NCBI RefSeq assembly: GCF_020921035.1 | Contig: NC_063151.1 | Span: 32,680,934-32,744,933, forward strand | Source of the DNA: Rhodamnia argentea | Lineage: Eukaryota > Streptophyta > Magnoliopsida > Myrtales > Myrtaceae | DNA: 64,000 nt | Direction of reading: 5' to 3' | In this document: one piece after another, positions 12,324-23,248 of the stretch | Numbering within the stretch: position 1 is the stretch's first letter | Layout: each line of letters starts with the position of its first letter | Notes under the pieces: model-generated | Told to the model about the DNA's origin: nothing | Databases searched by the model: none | What the model saw: only the letters and a program-made list of their open reading frames with translations | Position numbers and translations under genes: made by a program

Positions 12324-13125
12324 GGGAAAATAAGGATCCGAAATCCTTTTATTTTCTCAAATAAGAGGTCTAAGTGAATCTTATTTCAAATAAAGACTTG
12401 AAGTAACATAATATATTTTAAATAAGGGCTTGAAATGACCATAAAGTTTCAAAAAAGAGCCTAGCCTAAAAGGCATTTTCATAATTTCCTATTTTGATTT
12501 TTTTTGTTTAATTTTTTCCTTTTTCTATTTTTTTAAATTAAAAAATGAAAAACAGACACACATGCGGGAGGGCTACCCCTCCCGCTTGTGGCCGCAGCCT
12601 CACCGTTGGTGGGGGGTCGACGGGGGTGGTGAAGGCCGGCGGGATCATCGACACCTCAACGAGGGCCTCTTTAGCCCTTGCCCAAGACAGGGCCGGGGTC
12701 GCCGGCCCTCGCCTTGACCGGGGCGATGGTTCTTGGCCCTCCCCTAGTCAAGGCGGGGGTTGGCGACCCCGCCGGTCTTCGCTATCCCCTCCCTCGACGA
12801 TGGGGCGGTAGCCACAAGCGGGAGGGGTAACCCTCCGGGCTCAGTATCTTCTTTTTTTTTGGTTAATTTTTAAAGAAACAAAAAAAAGAAAATTCTAATA
12901 AAACTGAAAAAAATTTAAATGAGAACAAAATGAAAATGACCTTGAAATCATGCCTTTTTTTTTAATATTTTATGGCCACTTTAGGCCCCCATTTGAAATA
13001 ACATTCACTTGAGATCCTTTTTTAAGAAAGTAAAGGCACTTCAAGCCCGTATTTGAAATAAGATTCATTTGTAGCCCTTATTTGAAAAAGTGTGAGGACT
13101 TTGGGCCCTTTTTTGAAATTTTCCC
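12324..13125. mobile_element. Mutator-type foldback element, non-autonomous, with GC-rich core
   Basis: 802 bp flanked by a perfect 9-bp target duplication, TTATTTGTA, at 12315-12323 and 13126-13134. Nine-base duplications are typical of the Mutator superfamily. Ends begin GGGAAAAT and carry long, imperfect, internally repetitive inverted arms of the type 'TTATTTCAAATAAGGGCTTGAA' spread over about 200 bases each. The centre (about 12570-12835) is strikingly GC-rich and is itself bounded by a ~28-bp inverted repeat around CCCCTCCCGCTTGTGGC (12580-12596) and its complement (about 12812-12828). No transposase frame is present. It sits in the divergent HGPRT/MRNIP intergenic region, 318 bases from the HGPRT start. 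Confidence 0.82.
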
Positions 13126-13134
13126 TTATTTGTA

Positions 13135-14737
13135 GGTCAGATTGTGAGTCCGGCTACTCAAGTATCACAATTACATGAATTCAATTTGACTTTTCTGAAA
13201 ATCAACTACCCAATTAAATCGAGGTCGAGTTTGACAATACTTGCTTTTAATAAATAACGAACTCGTCAAACGGTAGCTTTTACGTGTTTCAATTATATTT
13301 ATTGGTTTAGCATTTCTTTAAAAGTATATACTGCTTTGAGGTTTCAATTTCCAACTTAATTGGAATCTAGACTTGAATTTGCTCGAGATTCGTATGTACT
13401 TTGAGTCAAGCTTTATATTATAGCATGACCAATCTATATACTCAATTCAATTAGTTCTTGATATTATTAGGCATTTCCTCATCGATCTATCCGAGTTTTT
13501 CTAGACGTGCATTTTTTTTTTTGTCAAAGGACATGCATAATTGATTCTAATCGAAATGAAGTATCGTTATACTCATTCAATTCGATTAGACTGCGCACTT
13601 TACACGAGTTTTCCATTATGTGACGGTCAATGATTAATTCACCTCATTTGGCATTCATCAAGAGATTGAATTTTCTTGAATTTTTATTCCATGTGAAGAC
13701 TAATTGTCTATTCGACCAAAAAGGACTAATTGTCTACGAAAAAAGAGACATCTTTCGCGTGTGGGGTGCATTGAGTGGACTTTATGGTTCAAATTTTGAG
13801 GTGCTAATACAGTGACTTTCTTTTAAGAAAAAATTGAACTTTTATAATACATAAATATTGACATGTTAATTAACATTAATATATTCTTGTACGCGGTATT
13901 TTAAAAGTTTGAACAAATATTGTAAATTATGGGGGGAAAGTATGGTTGTCAAAATGAATCACAAGTCTGTATTTCTAACATACATTTATTTAAATAGGTC
14001 ATAAATGGATCACCTCAAACTTAAAGTATGTATCATAATGGGTTTTAAAGTTAAAAGCTAAAAAACAAATGGGTTTTAGCATTCATTGTCAACCCATCTA
14101 ATAGATAGGTCAAGCTTACTCTGGTCCTTCTTCGCCGGTCTCTTCTTTCTCTTCTTTAATTTCGTGACTCGCAACCTTCTCCCTTCGTTGCTCCGCTTCC
14201 ACCATCATTGAGCTTCAACATCTGCCTCACAACTTCAAGCTACTATGACAAATTGCACTTATGGGGAAATCTAAATTTTCACCACTCCATTCATGTTCCC
14301 GTCCATAACTTGAGCCCTAAGCTCCCTCTTTTTTGGATCAAAGAGCCTAAGCTCCCCTACTAACTTGATGAATCGGTCCATGGAGCAGCCTATTATTATA
14401 AAAAAAAAAAAGGCAACAATTTAAAGGAAAAATTCGCTAAAAAAAAGGCAATAATTTAACTTGAGCATGGATAACTAAATTTGCATAGCATATAAATGGG
14501 TCAAATTAAATGAATCAATTTAGGTTAAACTATTTTCGACTCAATCTAAACTTGATCCAACCCACCCTTTTGTTCGGCGAAAAGGAGTTCAATGACATTT
14601 ATGAGAGAATTGGTTAAGCCCAAGCCCAGAAAAGTCCGAAAATGCTCGGCGCCAAATCCAATTTCTCAGTTTGAATAGAGAAATCCCCAAATACCGGCAA
14701 GATCAATTCGCTGCTCTGGCGGACTGCGATCTCAGCT
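13135..14737. other. AT-rich intergenic DNA upstream of MRNIP-like gene
   Basis: No coding sequence recognised. Around 13930-14570 there are phrases such as 'AAATGGGT' and 'CAACCCA' repeated in both orientations, which suggests decayed MITE arms, but clear ends were not found. The MRNIP-like promoter should lie at the right end. Confidence 0.35.
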
Positions 14738-16396
14738 ATGGCGACGACGATCTTCATCGCTCTCCAATGTTGCCAATGCGCCACAATGCAGGTCTCTGTC
14801 CCTGTCTCTGCCTCTGTCTTTCTCTCTTTCTCTTTCGGAGCACTAATGCGTCGTCCCAATGTCGTCGGATCGGCAGGTGAAGCAGCAGAAGAAGAGCAGC
14901 AGCAAGTGGACGTGCGTCGTCTGCAACCAGAAGCAGTCCGTAAGGAAGGTCTTCGCTCAGGGCTTCATGGCCAAGGACGTCCGCAAGTTCGTCCAGTCCT
15001 TCAACATGTCGCGCCTGTCCTCCGATCTCGAAGCCCTAGATCCACCGCTCGAAGGAGGAGGAGGAGGAGGAGGAGGAGCGGTCCACGATCGTGCGGGCAG
15101 TGGTGACTGGAAGAAGCTGAAGAGAAGCGATTGGGGCGAGTATCTCGATGTCGAGCAAGAAATGCGCGCCGAAGAAGAAGAAGGTCCCTATTTATTTAGC
15201 TGAGACCATTTGTCCATTCGCATCCCTTACAAAATATAATCTCAATTCTGATATAGAATCAAGAGCGACATTATTGCCCGAACTGTTGAAGTGCGATGTT
15301 TGGACATGTCTTAGTATGATTACTCTGGGACCGTGCGGACTGGATATTGGGTAGTATTGTTGTTCGTCTCTCACGTGATGAATTTTCTGGGTAGTATTGC
15401 AGAGGATGATGGGGGGATGAAGATTGTGACGGAAATTCCGAAAGAAATTCTCAAGAAGCCCAAACTGAACGTCTCCTCTTGTCAATCGCCTGGTTCAAAG
15501 GGCGGCAAGCTCTTTACACCATCGTTCACCAAGAGAAATGTCAGAAAACAGACTACTTTTCCAGGTAAGATCTGGCTTTGCATTCATCTAGCTGGAAGAG
15601 TCTTCTCTATTAGTTAATTGCAGAACTTTAATTAGGAAGACACACAATTCTCCATATGATATGTGATGACATTTGAGAAAAATTAATCGTTCTAGCAGTT
15701 AATTTCGATCCAGAGTTCTATTCTCGGAGCAAATCCGAGTGAAGCCCTGATTTGATCATCAAGGAGATGCTAATAGTAATTGAGTACCTTGTACCCTCAA
15801 ATATGCAAATTCAATGGGCATCAGCAACTTTCTTGTTAGCAAATCGTAGTTTGCTCAAACGAATCTGCAGTTATTGCTGAAGCTGGATACCTTTTCCGAT
15901 TAGTTGAGGAGTCTCGAGTGCCATTTGCCTACTTAAATTGTTAGCAGACCGTGAGAGGAGATTGCAGCTATTTGCTAACATCCATGCCTTTAGGATTATG
16001 AAAAACAACCAATTTGACTGCCCTATGACCTTCTCAGCTTGTTCACGGAAGATGAAGCCAAAATAGGTATGGGGACTAGTCATGGCAAATTCCTAACCTA
16101 AGCATATCTGACTTTTATTTGCAGATGAAGAACCGAAGAAGAACCAAAATGTGTTAGCTTTCAGGACTTCCGGTCGGACGAATTCCAAAGGAGTAAAGGA
16201 CATCGACCCAGTGATCAGTCAATCAACTGCAGTCACAAGGAGTACCACCAAATGGAGCAATTACATGTCACAAGATGAAGATACCTTGCAGGTAGGCATG
16301 TATAAAGATGACGTGGATCGATTTAGTAATGGTGTCTTGGAATCTAAAACAAATGATCAGAAGGTAGAGGACGATATTCACCCAGATTTTATGTGA
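14738..16396 (+). CDS. MRN complex-interacting protein (MRNIP) homologue
   Basis: Four exons: 14738-14791, 14877-15183, 15403-15564, 16125-16396; 264 aa. The N-terminal zinc ribbon has CCQC at 11-14 and CVVC at 31-34, followed by QSVRKVFAQGFMAKDVRKFV, the conserved MRNIP N-terminal block. The rest is acidic and low complexity (poly-Gly near 80, EEEE at the exon 2 end), with a short conserved KWSNY-like segment (about residues 214-218) in exon 4. In animals MRNIP binds MRE11-RAD50-NBS1 and aids double-strand-break signalling; the plant role is by homology only. Every junction keeps frame: EEEE|DDGG and TTFP|DEEPKK. Intron 1 is only 85 bases and almost pure pyrimidine. An ATG at 14859 lies inside intron 1 and gives a shorter frame without the first CxxC, so 14738 is preferred. 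Confidence 0.85.
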
Positions 16397-16814
16397 TGCT
16401 TCATTCTGCAAGCCTGATAATTTCCCTCAGGCATTCTAACCAGCCAACCATACATCAACCTTAGTAAATCAGTGTCTTTTTTTCACATGTGTTGGAGATC
16501 ATGTTCAACCATACATCACTGTAAAAAATCAGAGCATCTTTTTAATACTTGTCCAAATATCATGTATATCCGGCAGGAGTGCGCTAGTCTTCTGCATGCA
16601 TGTAGAATTTCTATGCCTGCCTACGAAGAACCTTAGCTGTGTGGTGCCGTTAGTCAACTGTAGTTATGCTTTTCCAGATATTGTTGAAATAGGTTTCACT
16701 GATTTCAGAACGACTCTGAAGTTGGGGCTGCATTTTTTCGAAGACCACCTTGGAGTTTCCAAGGTATTTCGGTCTCACAAGGTCGCCCTAAAGTATCCTC
16801 TGATCAGAGGCAGA
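16397..16814. other. 3' flank of MRNIP-like gene
   Basis: AT-rich, with the likely 3' UTR. A short open frame at 16596-16832 shows no recognisable family. Confidence 0.35.
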
Positions 16815-17000
16815 CGTCTATGCCAACTTTGAAACTGAAGCTGGCATCGACCGGTCTAAAGGTTCTAAAACCAAGACCACCTCCATCTTTAGGATGGCAA
16901 AGTCGCTGCCAGATTTTAGGGAGCAAGAAGTGACTCTTGTCCTTTCCGACACCCCACCGGAAAACTCCACCGGAAGAGTCCATGCGGTGAGGCAACTCCC
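16815..17000 (-). mobile_element. LINE (non-LTR retrotransposon) fragment
   Basis: Minus-strand frame reading FRWGVGKDKSH, then LCHPKDGGGLGFRTF. This matches the stretch just after the reverse transcriptase in plant L1-type ORF2, where 'W..LC.PK..GGLGFR' is a recurrent pattern. Only about 60 codons remain; no RT, endonuclease or poly-A tail is seen. A small relic. Confidence 0.55.
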
Positions 17001-17678
17001 CCCTTGATAATTCTTCCTTGGAGGGGATTCTACCGGTGTTTTTTTTTTTTTTTGGGACCATCTACTTTGTGTGACAAGATATATATCGACAGAGAGAGAG
17101 AGAGTGTGTGGGTGGGCCTGACATCATTGCTTTTACAAAACATGGGAGCTTCTAAGAGTGAGCGCGGTTGTTCATCATCATGTTGCTGAACTCTTGCATT
17201 CTCTCTTGGTTAGCCCACTCGCCCTTGTGGCCTCTGCCCAAGTGCGGGCTTTGCGCGGGTAAAACGGCGGGAGACCCCACTTCACTCACTTCGCTGTCGC
17301 ACATCAGACTTGATTACTTTCATGTTGTCGTGTCACCATCATATCAAGTTTTTCCCATTCATCTGTCGCTTCTTGGCCATCCCAAATGTGATTATTTCAG
17401 GGGTACATGGACTATCGCTAGCTATAGAGAGGGAAAGTTAGTTGCTTATTCAGACCATAGACCGGAGGTGTTAAAATGGGTCCAAAACCCGTTCTTTAAC
17501 TCATCTCTATGGGTCAAATCATAGATGTGTTGGTTAAAATGTCAAAAACGGGTTTAAATGGGTCCAAGAAATAAATACCTAAGCATGTATAGTTTAAATG
17601 GGTTGGGAAGACATACGCCCATTCCAACCCATTTTCATCTTGCTGCCCATTCCATTTATAACTCTACTTAATTCCAAA

Positions 17679-17991
17679 GGGAAAAAGCCACAAAAAATTT
17701 TAAATTATGTTCACTATGACATATTCATTTGAAACTTTTTTTAGATAAAAAAAATCCCAAACTTGTATCCGTGTGATACATTTACTCTAAACTTTTTCTT
17801 GTGACACCAACAATTCTAATTTAGGGTGAATGTATCATACGGGTATAAGTTTGAAATTTTTAGTGTTACACCAAAAAGCTTTGAGTAAATGTATTCACGG
17901 ATACAAGTTTGAGATTCTTGGTGTTATAAAAAAAAATTGAGATAAATGTGTGATAGTCGGTATAGTTTTTGATTTTTTGTGATTTTTTCCC
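17679..17991. mobile_element. Long-TIR MITE, 313 bp
   Basis: Ends GGGAAAAAGCCACAAAAAAT and, on the other strand, GGGAAAAAATCACAAAAAAT. Inside are repeated phrases 'AAACTTGTATCCGTG', 'GATACATTTACTC' and their complements, making most of the element a hairpin. Flanks AATTCCAAA and AATCCAAAA are similar over nine bases and may be a worn target duplication. No coding capacity. Related in wording to the element at 18854. Confidence 0.6.
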
Positions 17992-18138
17992 AATCCAAAA
18001 GACCAAAATCTCCTTCTCCCTTCTTTCCTTCTTCTGTCTCCTTCGCGTGCTCCTCTTCCTTTCTCTCAAACCCAATTACCGCCATTAACATCCACCCAAG
18101 GAAAAAAATAAACAACTCCTTGGACGCTTAACCTTGAC

Positions 18139-18297
18139 ATGGATGACATCAACCTCGACCTCTCCGACTTCTGTCGCTTCGTCACCCTCAAGAGGATCCC
18201 AATGGTCAACATCTTCAAGGCCTCTTGCGTTGGCGACATCGACCGCTTGAAGTATCTCCTCAAGACCGACGTCAATGTCAACACTCGGAACCAGTAG
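18139..18297 (+). pseudogene. 5' stub of a BTB/POZ-ankyrin repeat gene
   Basis: An ATG frame of 52 codons: MDDINLDLSDFCRFV, then VNIFKASCVGDIDRLKYLL and DVNVNTRNQ, then TAG. The second part is an ankyrin-repeat start ('D.F.A...GD.DRL..LL..GVNVN'). The whole resembles, from memory, the N-terminus of plant BTB/POZ-ankyrin proteins of the At2g04740 type. The normal protein runs to several hundred residues, so this is a truncated copy. CT-rich DNA before it (18000-18110) looks like a retained 5' UTR. It lies between two palindromic MITEs (17679-17991 and 18854-19233), which suggests it arrived by transposon-linked duplication. Confidence 0.55.
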
Positions 18298-18330
18298 GGG
18301 ATTGAGCTTCACCAACAGCGGTCGCAGAGT

Positions 18331-18400
18331 CCTTGGCGTCCCCCCTTCACCACCACAGGTACTGGCCTTGGCGTCCCCCCTTCACCACCACGGGTACTGG
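18331..18400 (+). repeat. 35-bp tandem repeat, two copies
   Basis: Two adjacent copies starting CCTTGGCGTCCCCCCTTCAC at 18331 and 18366, differing at one base. GC-rich; it follows the BTB/ankyrin stub. Confidence 0.85.
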
Positions 18401-18853
18401 CCTGGGTCTAGGCAATAAGAGTGGCTTGTCCTCGAGCGCAACCACTTCGTTGATGCTCCATCTTGGCTCCAACCTCCAGCAGCGTATTGGCGCTCGGCGG
18501 CTAGAGATAAGTGGCCGCTGAGGGACGCCACCAGGGCTGCGTTTGCGCTGGGTTGAGCTTGGAGCAACTTGAATTTCTATTGATTTAGTTTTGGAGATAT
18601 GATGACCTTATGTGGTGGGTTTGGGTTGAATTGGGTACAGATCATACGATGTGTTTAACAAGTAAATTTGTCAACGTGAGTTAAATGGGCGGATTTGGAT
18701 CGAACTCATTTATGATCCACTCAAATTCAACTCAACCCAATCACATCAATCAATAAACGAAAGAAACTGAAAAAATCAAGAAATCTAACTATTTTTGCCA
18801 TGTATACGGGAATCTATCAAGATTCGAGATAAGATGTGTGCTATAAGAATTAT

Positions 18854-19233
18854 GGTTAATACCACGAAAAGCTTCAAACCGGTACATGCGTGATAAATTT
18901 AACCAAAACTATTTTTTTTATAGCGAAAAACTTTAAATTGATATACTTGTGATAAATTTACCCTCCGTTAGTTTCCGTTAAATTATATTAATATCACGAA
19001 AAGTCTTAAACTAGTAAACATGTGACAAAACGAAGGGTAAAAATCCCAAATTGATACGCCTCTCAACTGTCATATGTAATTCAATTCAACAATTTGACGG
19101 TATAATTTAATCGAAACTAACAAAGGGTAAATGTGTTACAAATGTATTAGTTTGAGGGTTTTTTGTGATAAAAAAATAAGTTTGGAGTAAACTTATATAG
19201 GTGTACCACTTTAAGGTTTTTGTGGTATTAACC
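18854..19233. mobile_element. Long-TIR MITE, 380 bp
   Basis: Ends GGTTAATACCACGAAAAGCT and, on the other strand, GGTTAATACCACAAAAACCT. The arms contain 'GTGATAAATTTA' and 'GTAAATGTGTTAC'-type phrases repeated in both directions, so the strand can fold almost end to end. No coding capacity. Shares phrases with the 17679-17991 element. Confidence 0.7.
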
Positions 19234-20646
19234 TAAAAATTATAAACTTTGTGGAAAATCTTGTATGATTGAAGGAATAAATGTTTTACCTGAAAAAAAT
19301 AAATATAATTGTATAAGAATGATGGCATTTTTAAGAGATAAGTGCAATGAAAGTTTTAAAACTTGTCATGAAAATACAATTGAGTTATAAAACTTTCAAA
19401 TATAGCAATCAAGTCCTAAAATTTATCATAAAAATAAAATCGATTCCCGAACATTTAAAAAAAAAACAATCAAGTCTTAAAACTTGTTAATATTTTTCAT
19501 TTGTCATGCTGAGCTTGTGCTCGCCACCGAGCTCGAGCCTTGCTGGCCCCCCTTGTGGCCGATCGTCGAGGAAAAAGAAAAAGAAAAAAAGAAAAGAAGA
19601 AATGGATAAATCAGAAATAAAACTAGAAATAAAAAATATTTAAAAATTTGAATTAAAAAATAAAATATTAAATAAAAATATGAAGAAAAAAAAAATTCTT
19701 ACCAAACAACGGAAAATATTTTTTTAGCTTATTTTCATATCTTAACCAAATACCGATAAATATAGTCAATTTCTTCGCGAAAATATTTTTCAGAAACAGT
19801 TTATTTTTCACGAAAAAAAACGGACCCTTAATGATTGAATTCAGCGGGGGAATTGTCTTGAGAAGGCATTGGTGATTTTTTCAAGGGGAAGTTGCTCCCC
19901 CCATTCAAGGTAACAGAAAGCCTTTGAAGCCTCGAAACGACACTCATCACGTGCGTTTCACCTGCTCTCCATGTCCAACGCTGATCCCCAAGTTGTAGTC
20001 TTCCACGACAATGGTCAAGGATCCGATCATGGAGAATCGACCGATGGAAACACTCGGAGATGACTGATCTCCCGCGAGCCATTGGATGCGTGTTCTGCTC
20101 CAACGTGCGAAGCTCCTTACTGGTCGCTTCCCAACTGTTCTCAACAGATCCCACCGAAATGAAAGGGTTCCTCTCTCCGCGGCATTTCAACTGTGTTCAC
20201 GGGATTTGATATTCTGATCCATCCGACTAGATCGTCGCGTGACGAGTGCACGTGATGATGGGTAGCGACGGATGAGGGCGTCGTGTTGACTGATTGATGA
20301 GCACCCCAAACTGTCGCCCTTCTTTGTATCGCAAGTTAAATTTTTTCTGCATTAGCTCAATGATGCATGGGAGCGTAAGTTCTGTGGATTCGATTCTGTA
20401 TAAAACTGCGTCATCTCAAGCGGCTCGCCAAATTACCATTTCGTGTTCACGTGTCATATTTGAGTTTTGAATGTGATGTCAAAATTCATGTCATTACAGC
20501 AATTTTGTAGGATTTATTGGAAAAAGCCGGTACATTTCATGTTCATGCCGTTTTCAAGGTTATCGATGTCTCATTTTATTTACGAGGAAGCTCCGCTCAT
20601 AGGAATAGATTCTTGTTCACGAAATACTCTCGTTATCTCGAGAGCT
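19234..20646. other. AT-rich repeat-like DNA, no gene recognised
   Basis: Contains phrases typical of worn MITE ends ('GAAAATATTTTTCAGAAA', 19770-19800) and an isolated GC-rich patch at 19500-19560. The open frames on the minus strand at 19828-20190 overlap each other in two phases and match no family that I recognise. Confidence 0.35.
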
Positions 20647-21033
20647 GGGTTAAAGGACACTATAAGTGTCACAACTTTCGTACGACGCTAACTTGAGTGC
20701 CATAACTTTACTTTCGATGACTTGAGTGCCATAATTTATGTATAACGCTCACTTAAGTCCCATAATTTTTTTTTCAATCACTTGAATGTCGTATAACTTT
20801 CAATTGTTCACTTGAGTGTCATAATTTTTTTAAAAACGTTCACCACAAATGCTATGCCACGTCGGATTTACGGCACTTAGGTAAACATCTTTTAAAAAGA
20901 AAATTGGCACTTAAGTAATCGACCGAAAGTTATGGCCCTCAAATGAATGTTTTTTTAGAAGTCATGACACTTAAGTGGTCCACTCAAGTGAGCGCCATAT
21001 GAAAGCTATAGCACTTGTATTGTACTTATCCCC
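20647..21033. mobile_element. Long-TIR MITE, family of the 55544 element
   Basis: 387 bp. The left arm reads 'TCACAACTTTCGTACGACGC' then 'CACTTGAGTGCCATAA'. The complement of the right end reads 'GCTATAGCTTTCATATGGCG' then 'CTCACTTGAGTG'. The same kind of arms bound the element at 55544-56283. No coding capacity; the centre is AT-rich with several CACTTGAGTG/CACTTAAGTG palindromes. Confidence 0.6.
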
Positions 21034-23022
21034 GAGCTAGGTGAAATGCGAGCTAGAACCAGATAAGTGTCCGGAACATAAGATCATTTGCACTTGACAA
21101 TCGATATCACGAGGAATTGAATCTTTATAGTGTACCTAATCCATATACATTAACTGCTCATGTTGTGTTTAGGAAAACTTTGAAAAGCAATTTTTAACTC
21201 TTAAATCCATTTCCCTTCCAGCCGCAATTTTTTTTTTTTTAAGCTTGAAATTTTCACTCAACTTCCAAAGTTATTTCATAAAGTTTTCCCAAACTCTCCC
21301 TAGCCGTCCTCAAGGACCCAGATTATTTGGGTAAAACACCAACACTTTCAAGGCAAACTACATTTGAAAAACCGAAAATTAACAGTGGCATACGGTCGGA
21401 AAAAGTGTTCATCCTCTGCTTCCGCGAAAATTACCAAAAAAATTTTGAACTTACTGGCGCTAACGTGAATGTTGGCTGAGGCTACCGGCACAATTTTAAT
21501 GATCGCAAGGAGGAGAAAAGAAAAAAAAATAGCAATAAAAATACACAGAAAAAAAAAATCTTTTAAAAAATATTAAAATAATATAAAAAATTATCACATC
21601 GGTGCCGGTCGGCTAAAGCTGGCCGAATGGATTGAACTGGCCCAAATACAATGGTCTTAAGATTTAATTGATAAAAAAAATCACGATTAAAAAGACATAA
21701 TTACCATAAATTTAGAATTTTTTTAAATAATTTTTTCGAGCTCTAAACAGCCCCAACGTTGGCAAAAGTGTCTGAACCAATCGGTAACCGGAGCGTATAT
21801 ATTTTCCAGCCCGACCTCTCCCTGACCAGATTTGTGGTGGAATGGCAGGTTGTGCCCGAGGACTGGAGAACTCTTTTTTTTTTTTTTCTCTCTCTCTTTT
21901 GGTCGGAAGAGGACCGGAGAACTTCCCGAGCCACGTGGGTGAGACCATTTTCGAGAGGGGCAATGTTTTCCCGATCAGACGAAGAAATCTCGACACCAGA
22001 TGGCCCCGGAAGAGTCTCGAGGTCGACCTAAAGATTAAGATCGGACCGGATGCCTCGGTTTGGAGAGTGCTTGGGTACGATCCGGACCAGGTGGGCCCCT
22101 CTAGCATGTGAGACGTCCCGGTAAAGTACTGGTCGGATCTTTGTCGGTAGCGATGTCTTTTGTCGGATCGTTTTTCGAGGATGGCGTGCGGAGTCTCGGT
22201 CTAATCAATTTAGGGATGACCTGTCTCCTTGAAGTTTAGGTGCATCTGAAAACAATTAACCGGCACGTGTATTATGGGTTTGTTTTTATTTTTTATTTTT
22301 TATTTTTTTCCCCCTTCTCCGTTGTCGATTCAAGTTCGTTGTTGTTTATTTATATATGTTGCTCGATCGGAAATGGCGGGGGGAGAGGCGATCTGGGGAG
22401 CCTCGCCGTTCCATTGAGGTACTAGAAGTCCAAACCGACTCATCAGACTCATATACATGTATTGCGATCCGATAAAATCCTCGAATGAGGATGGACCATG
22501 ATGCGACCGACCGATCGGCCATGCCATGATGCATCCAACGATTCAATACATGGTTGGGCACAACGATCGATCGGGAACAATCTAGTATGGCCGAGCATGA
22601 ACCAAGACGGCCGAACAATGCATGGATCGTTGCACGATCTAGAACATGATCTGCACGATTCACTGCCTGATGCGGCGATCAAACAACGTGGGCCAGCGCA
22701 TGATGCAGCGCTCGTTTAACTTGAATGAGCGTACGATGTCTTACATCATGCAGCAAACGACCCGAGCAAGCAGGCGAAGAGTCACTGAGACCCCTCGCCT
22801 CCTCGAGCCTTTTAGAACTCCCATGGGGCTGTCCACTCAATCATTCAGCCGTGAGGGAGTCCAAAGGTCCCACAAAGGCCAAGCCACAGAAGACAAAGCA
22901 GGGAGAACTCAAACAAGCCTAGACAAGGGGAATAAGACGAGCAGACAATGGCGAAATTAGGCAGTCCAAGGGGCCAAATGACTGCCTTTATATGATAAAT
23001 ATGGGTTTTCCCCCAACACAAC
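21034..23022. other. Intergenic DNA with a CpG-rich block
   Basis: 21034-21720 is AT-rich. 21740-22150 is GC-richer and has overlapping frames on both strands with no recognisable product. 22440-22740 is unusual: about 50% GC, dense in CG, GATC and TGCA words, with open frames in several phases at once. No family could be assigned to any of it. Confidence 0.35.
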
Positions 23023-23248
23023 ATCAAGCAATAGGAACTCATTCATGGGTGGCTCAGTTGGTTAGGGCGTATTTGGGATTGTGTGGTTAAGCGTACTAGT
23101 CCCAGGTTCGATTCTTCAGTTGAGCATCCGTGATTTTAGTGGAGGGCCATGGCGGTGGGTTGCTGTACTAGTCTCTCCCGAGGAATAGTCGAGGTGCGCG
23201 TAAGCTAGCTTGGACACCTTGGTTATAAAAAAAAAAATCAAGCAATAG
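23023..23248 (+). mobile_element. tRNA-derived SINE with target duplications
   Basis: A 202-bp body (23035-23236) flanked by a perfect 12-bp duplication, ATCAAGCAATAG, at 23023-23034 and 23237-23248. Near its start TGGCTCAGTTGGTTAGGGCG is a Pol III box A region as in a tRNA D-arm, and GGTTCGATTC about 55 bases later is box B. It ends in a run of 11 A. The clean duplication and intact promoter boxes suggest a fairly young insertion. It is not a tRNA gene: no acceptor stem or anticodon arm can be formed. Confidence 0.88.

Noticed and set aside
17168-17524. 118-codon plus-strand frame as a gene
   Set aside because: No recognisable domain; lies in repeat-rich DNA with MITE-like phrases; no neighbouring exons.
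19828-20190. 120-codon minus-strand frame
   Set aside because: A second frame in another phase is equally open and neither shows a family; composition effect is as likely as coding.
22346-22960. Several overlapping ORFs on both strands
   Set aside because: Open in many phases at once because of base composition; none resembles a protein.
23035-23140. tRNA gene
   Set aside because: Box A and B are present but no cloverleaf forms; A-tail and target duplications show a SINE.
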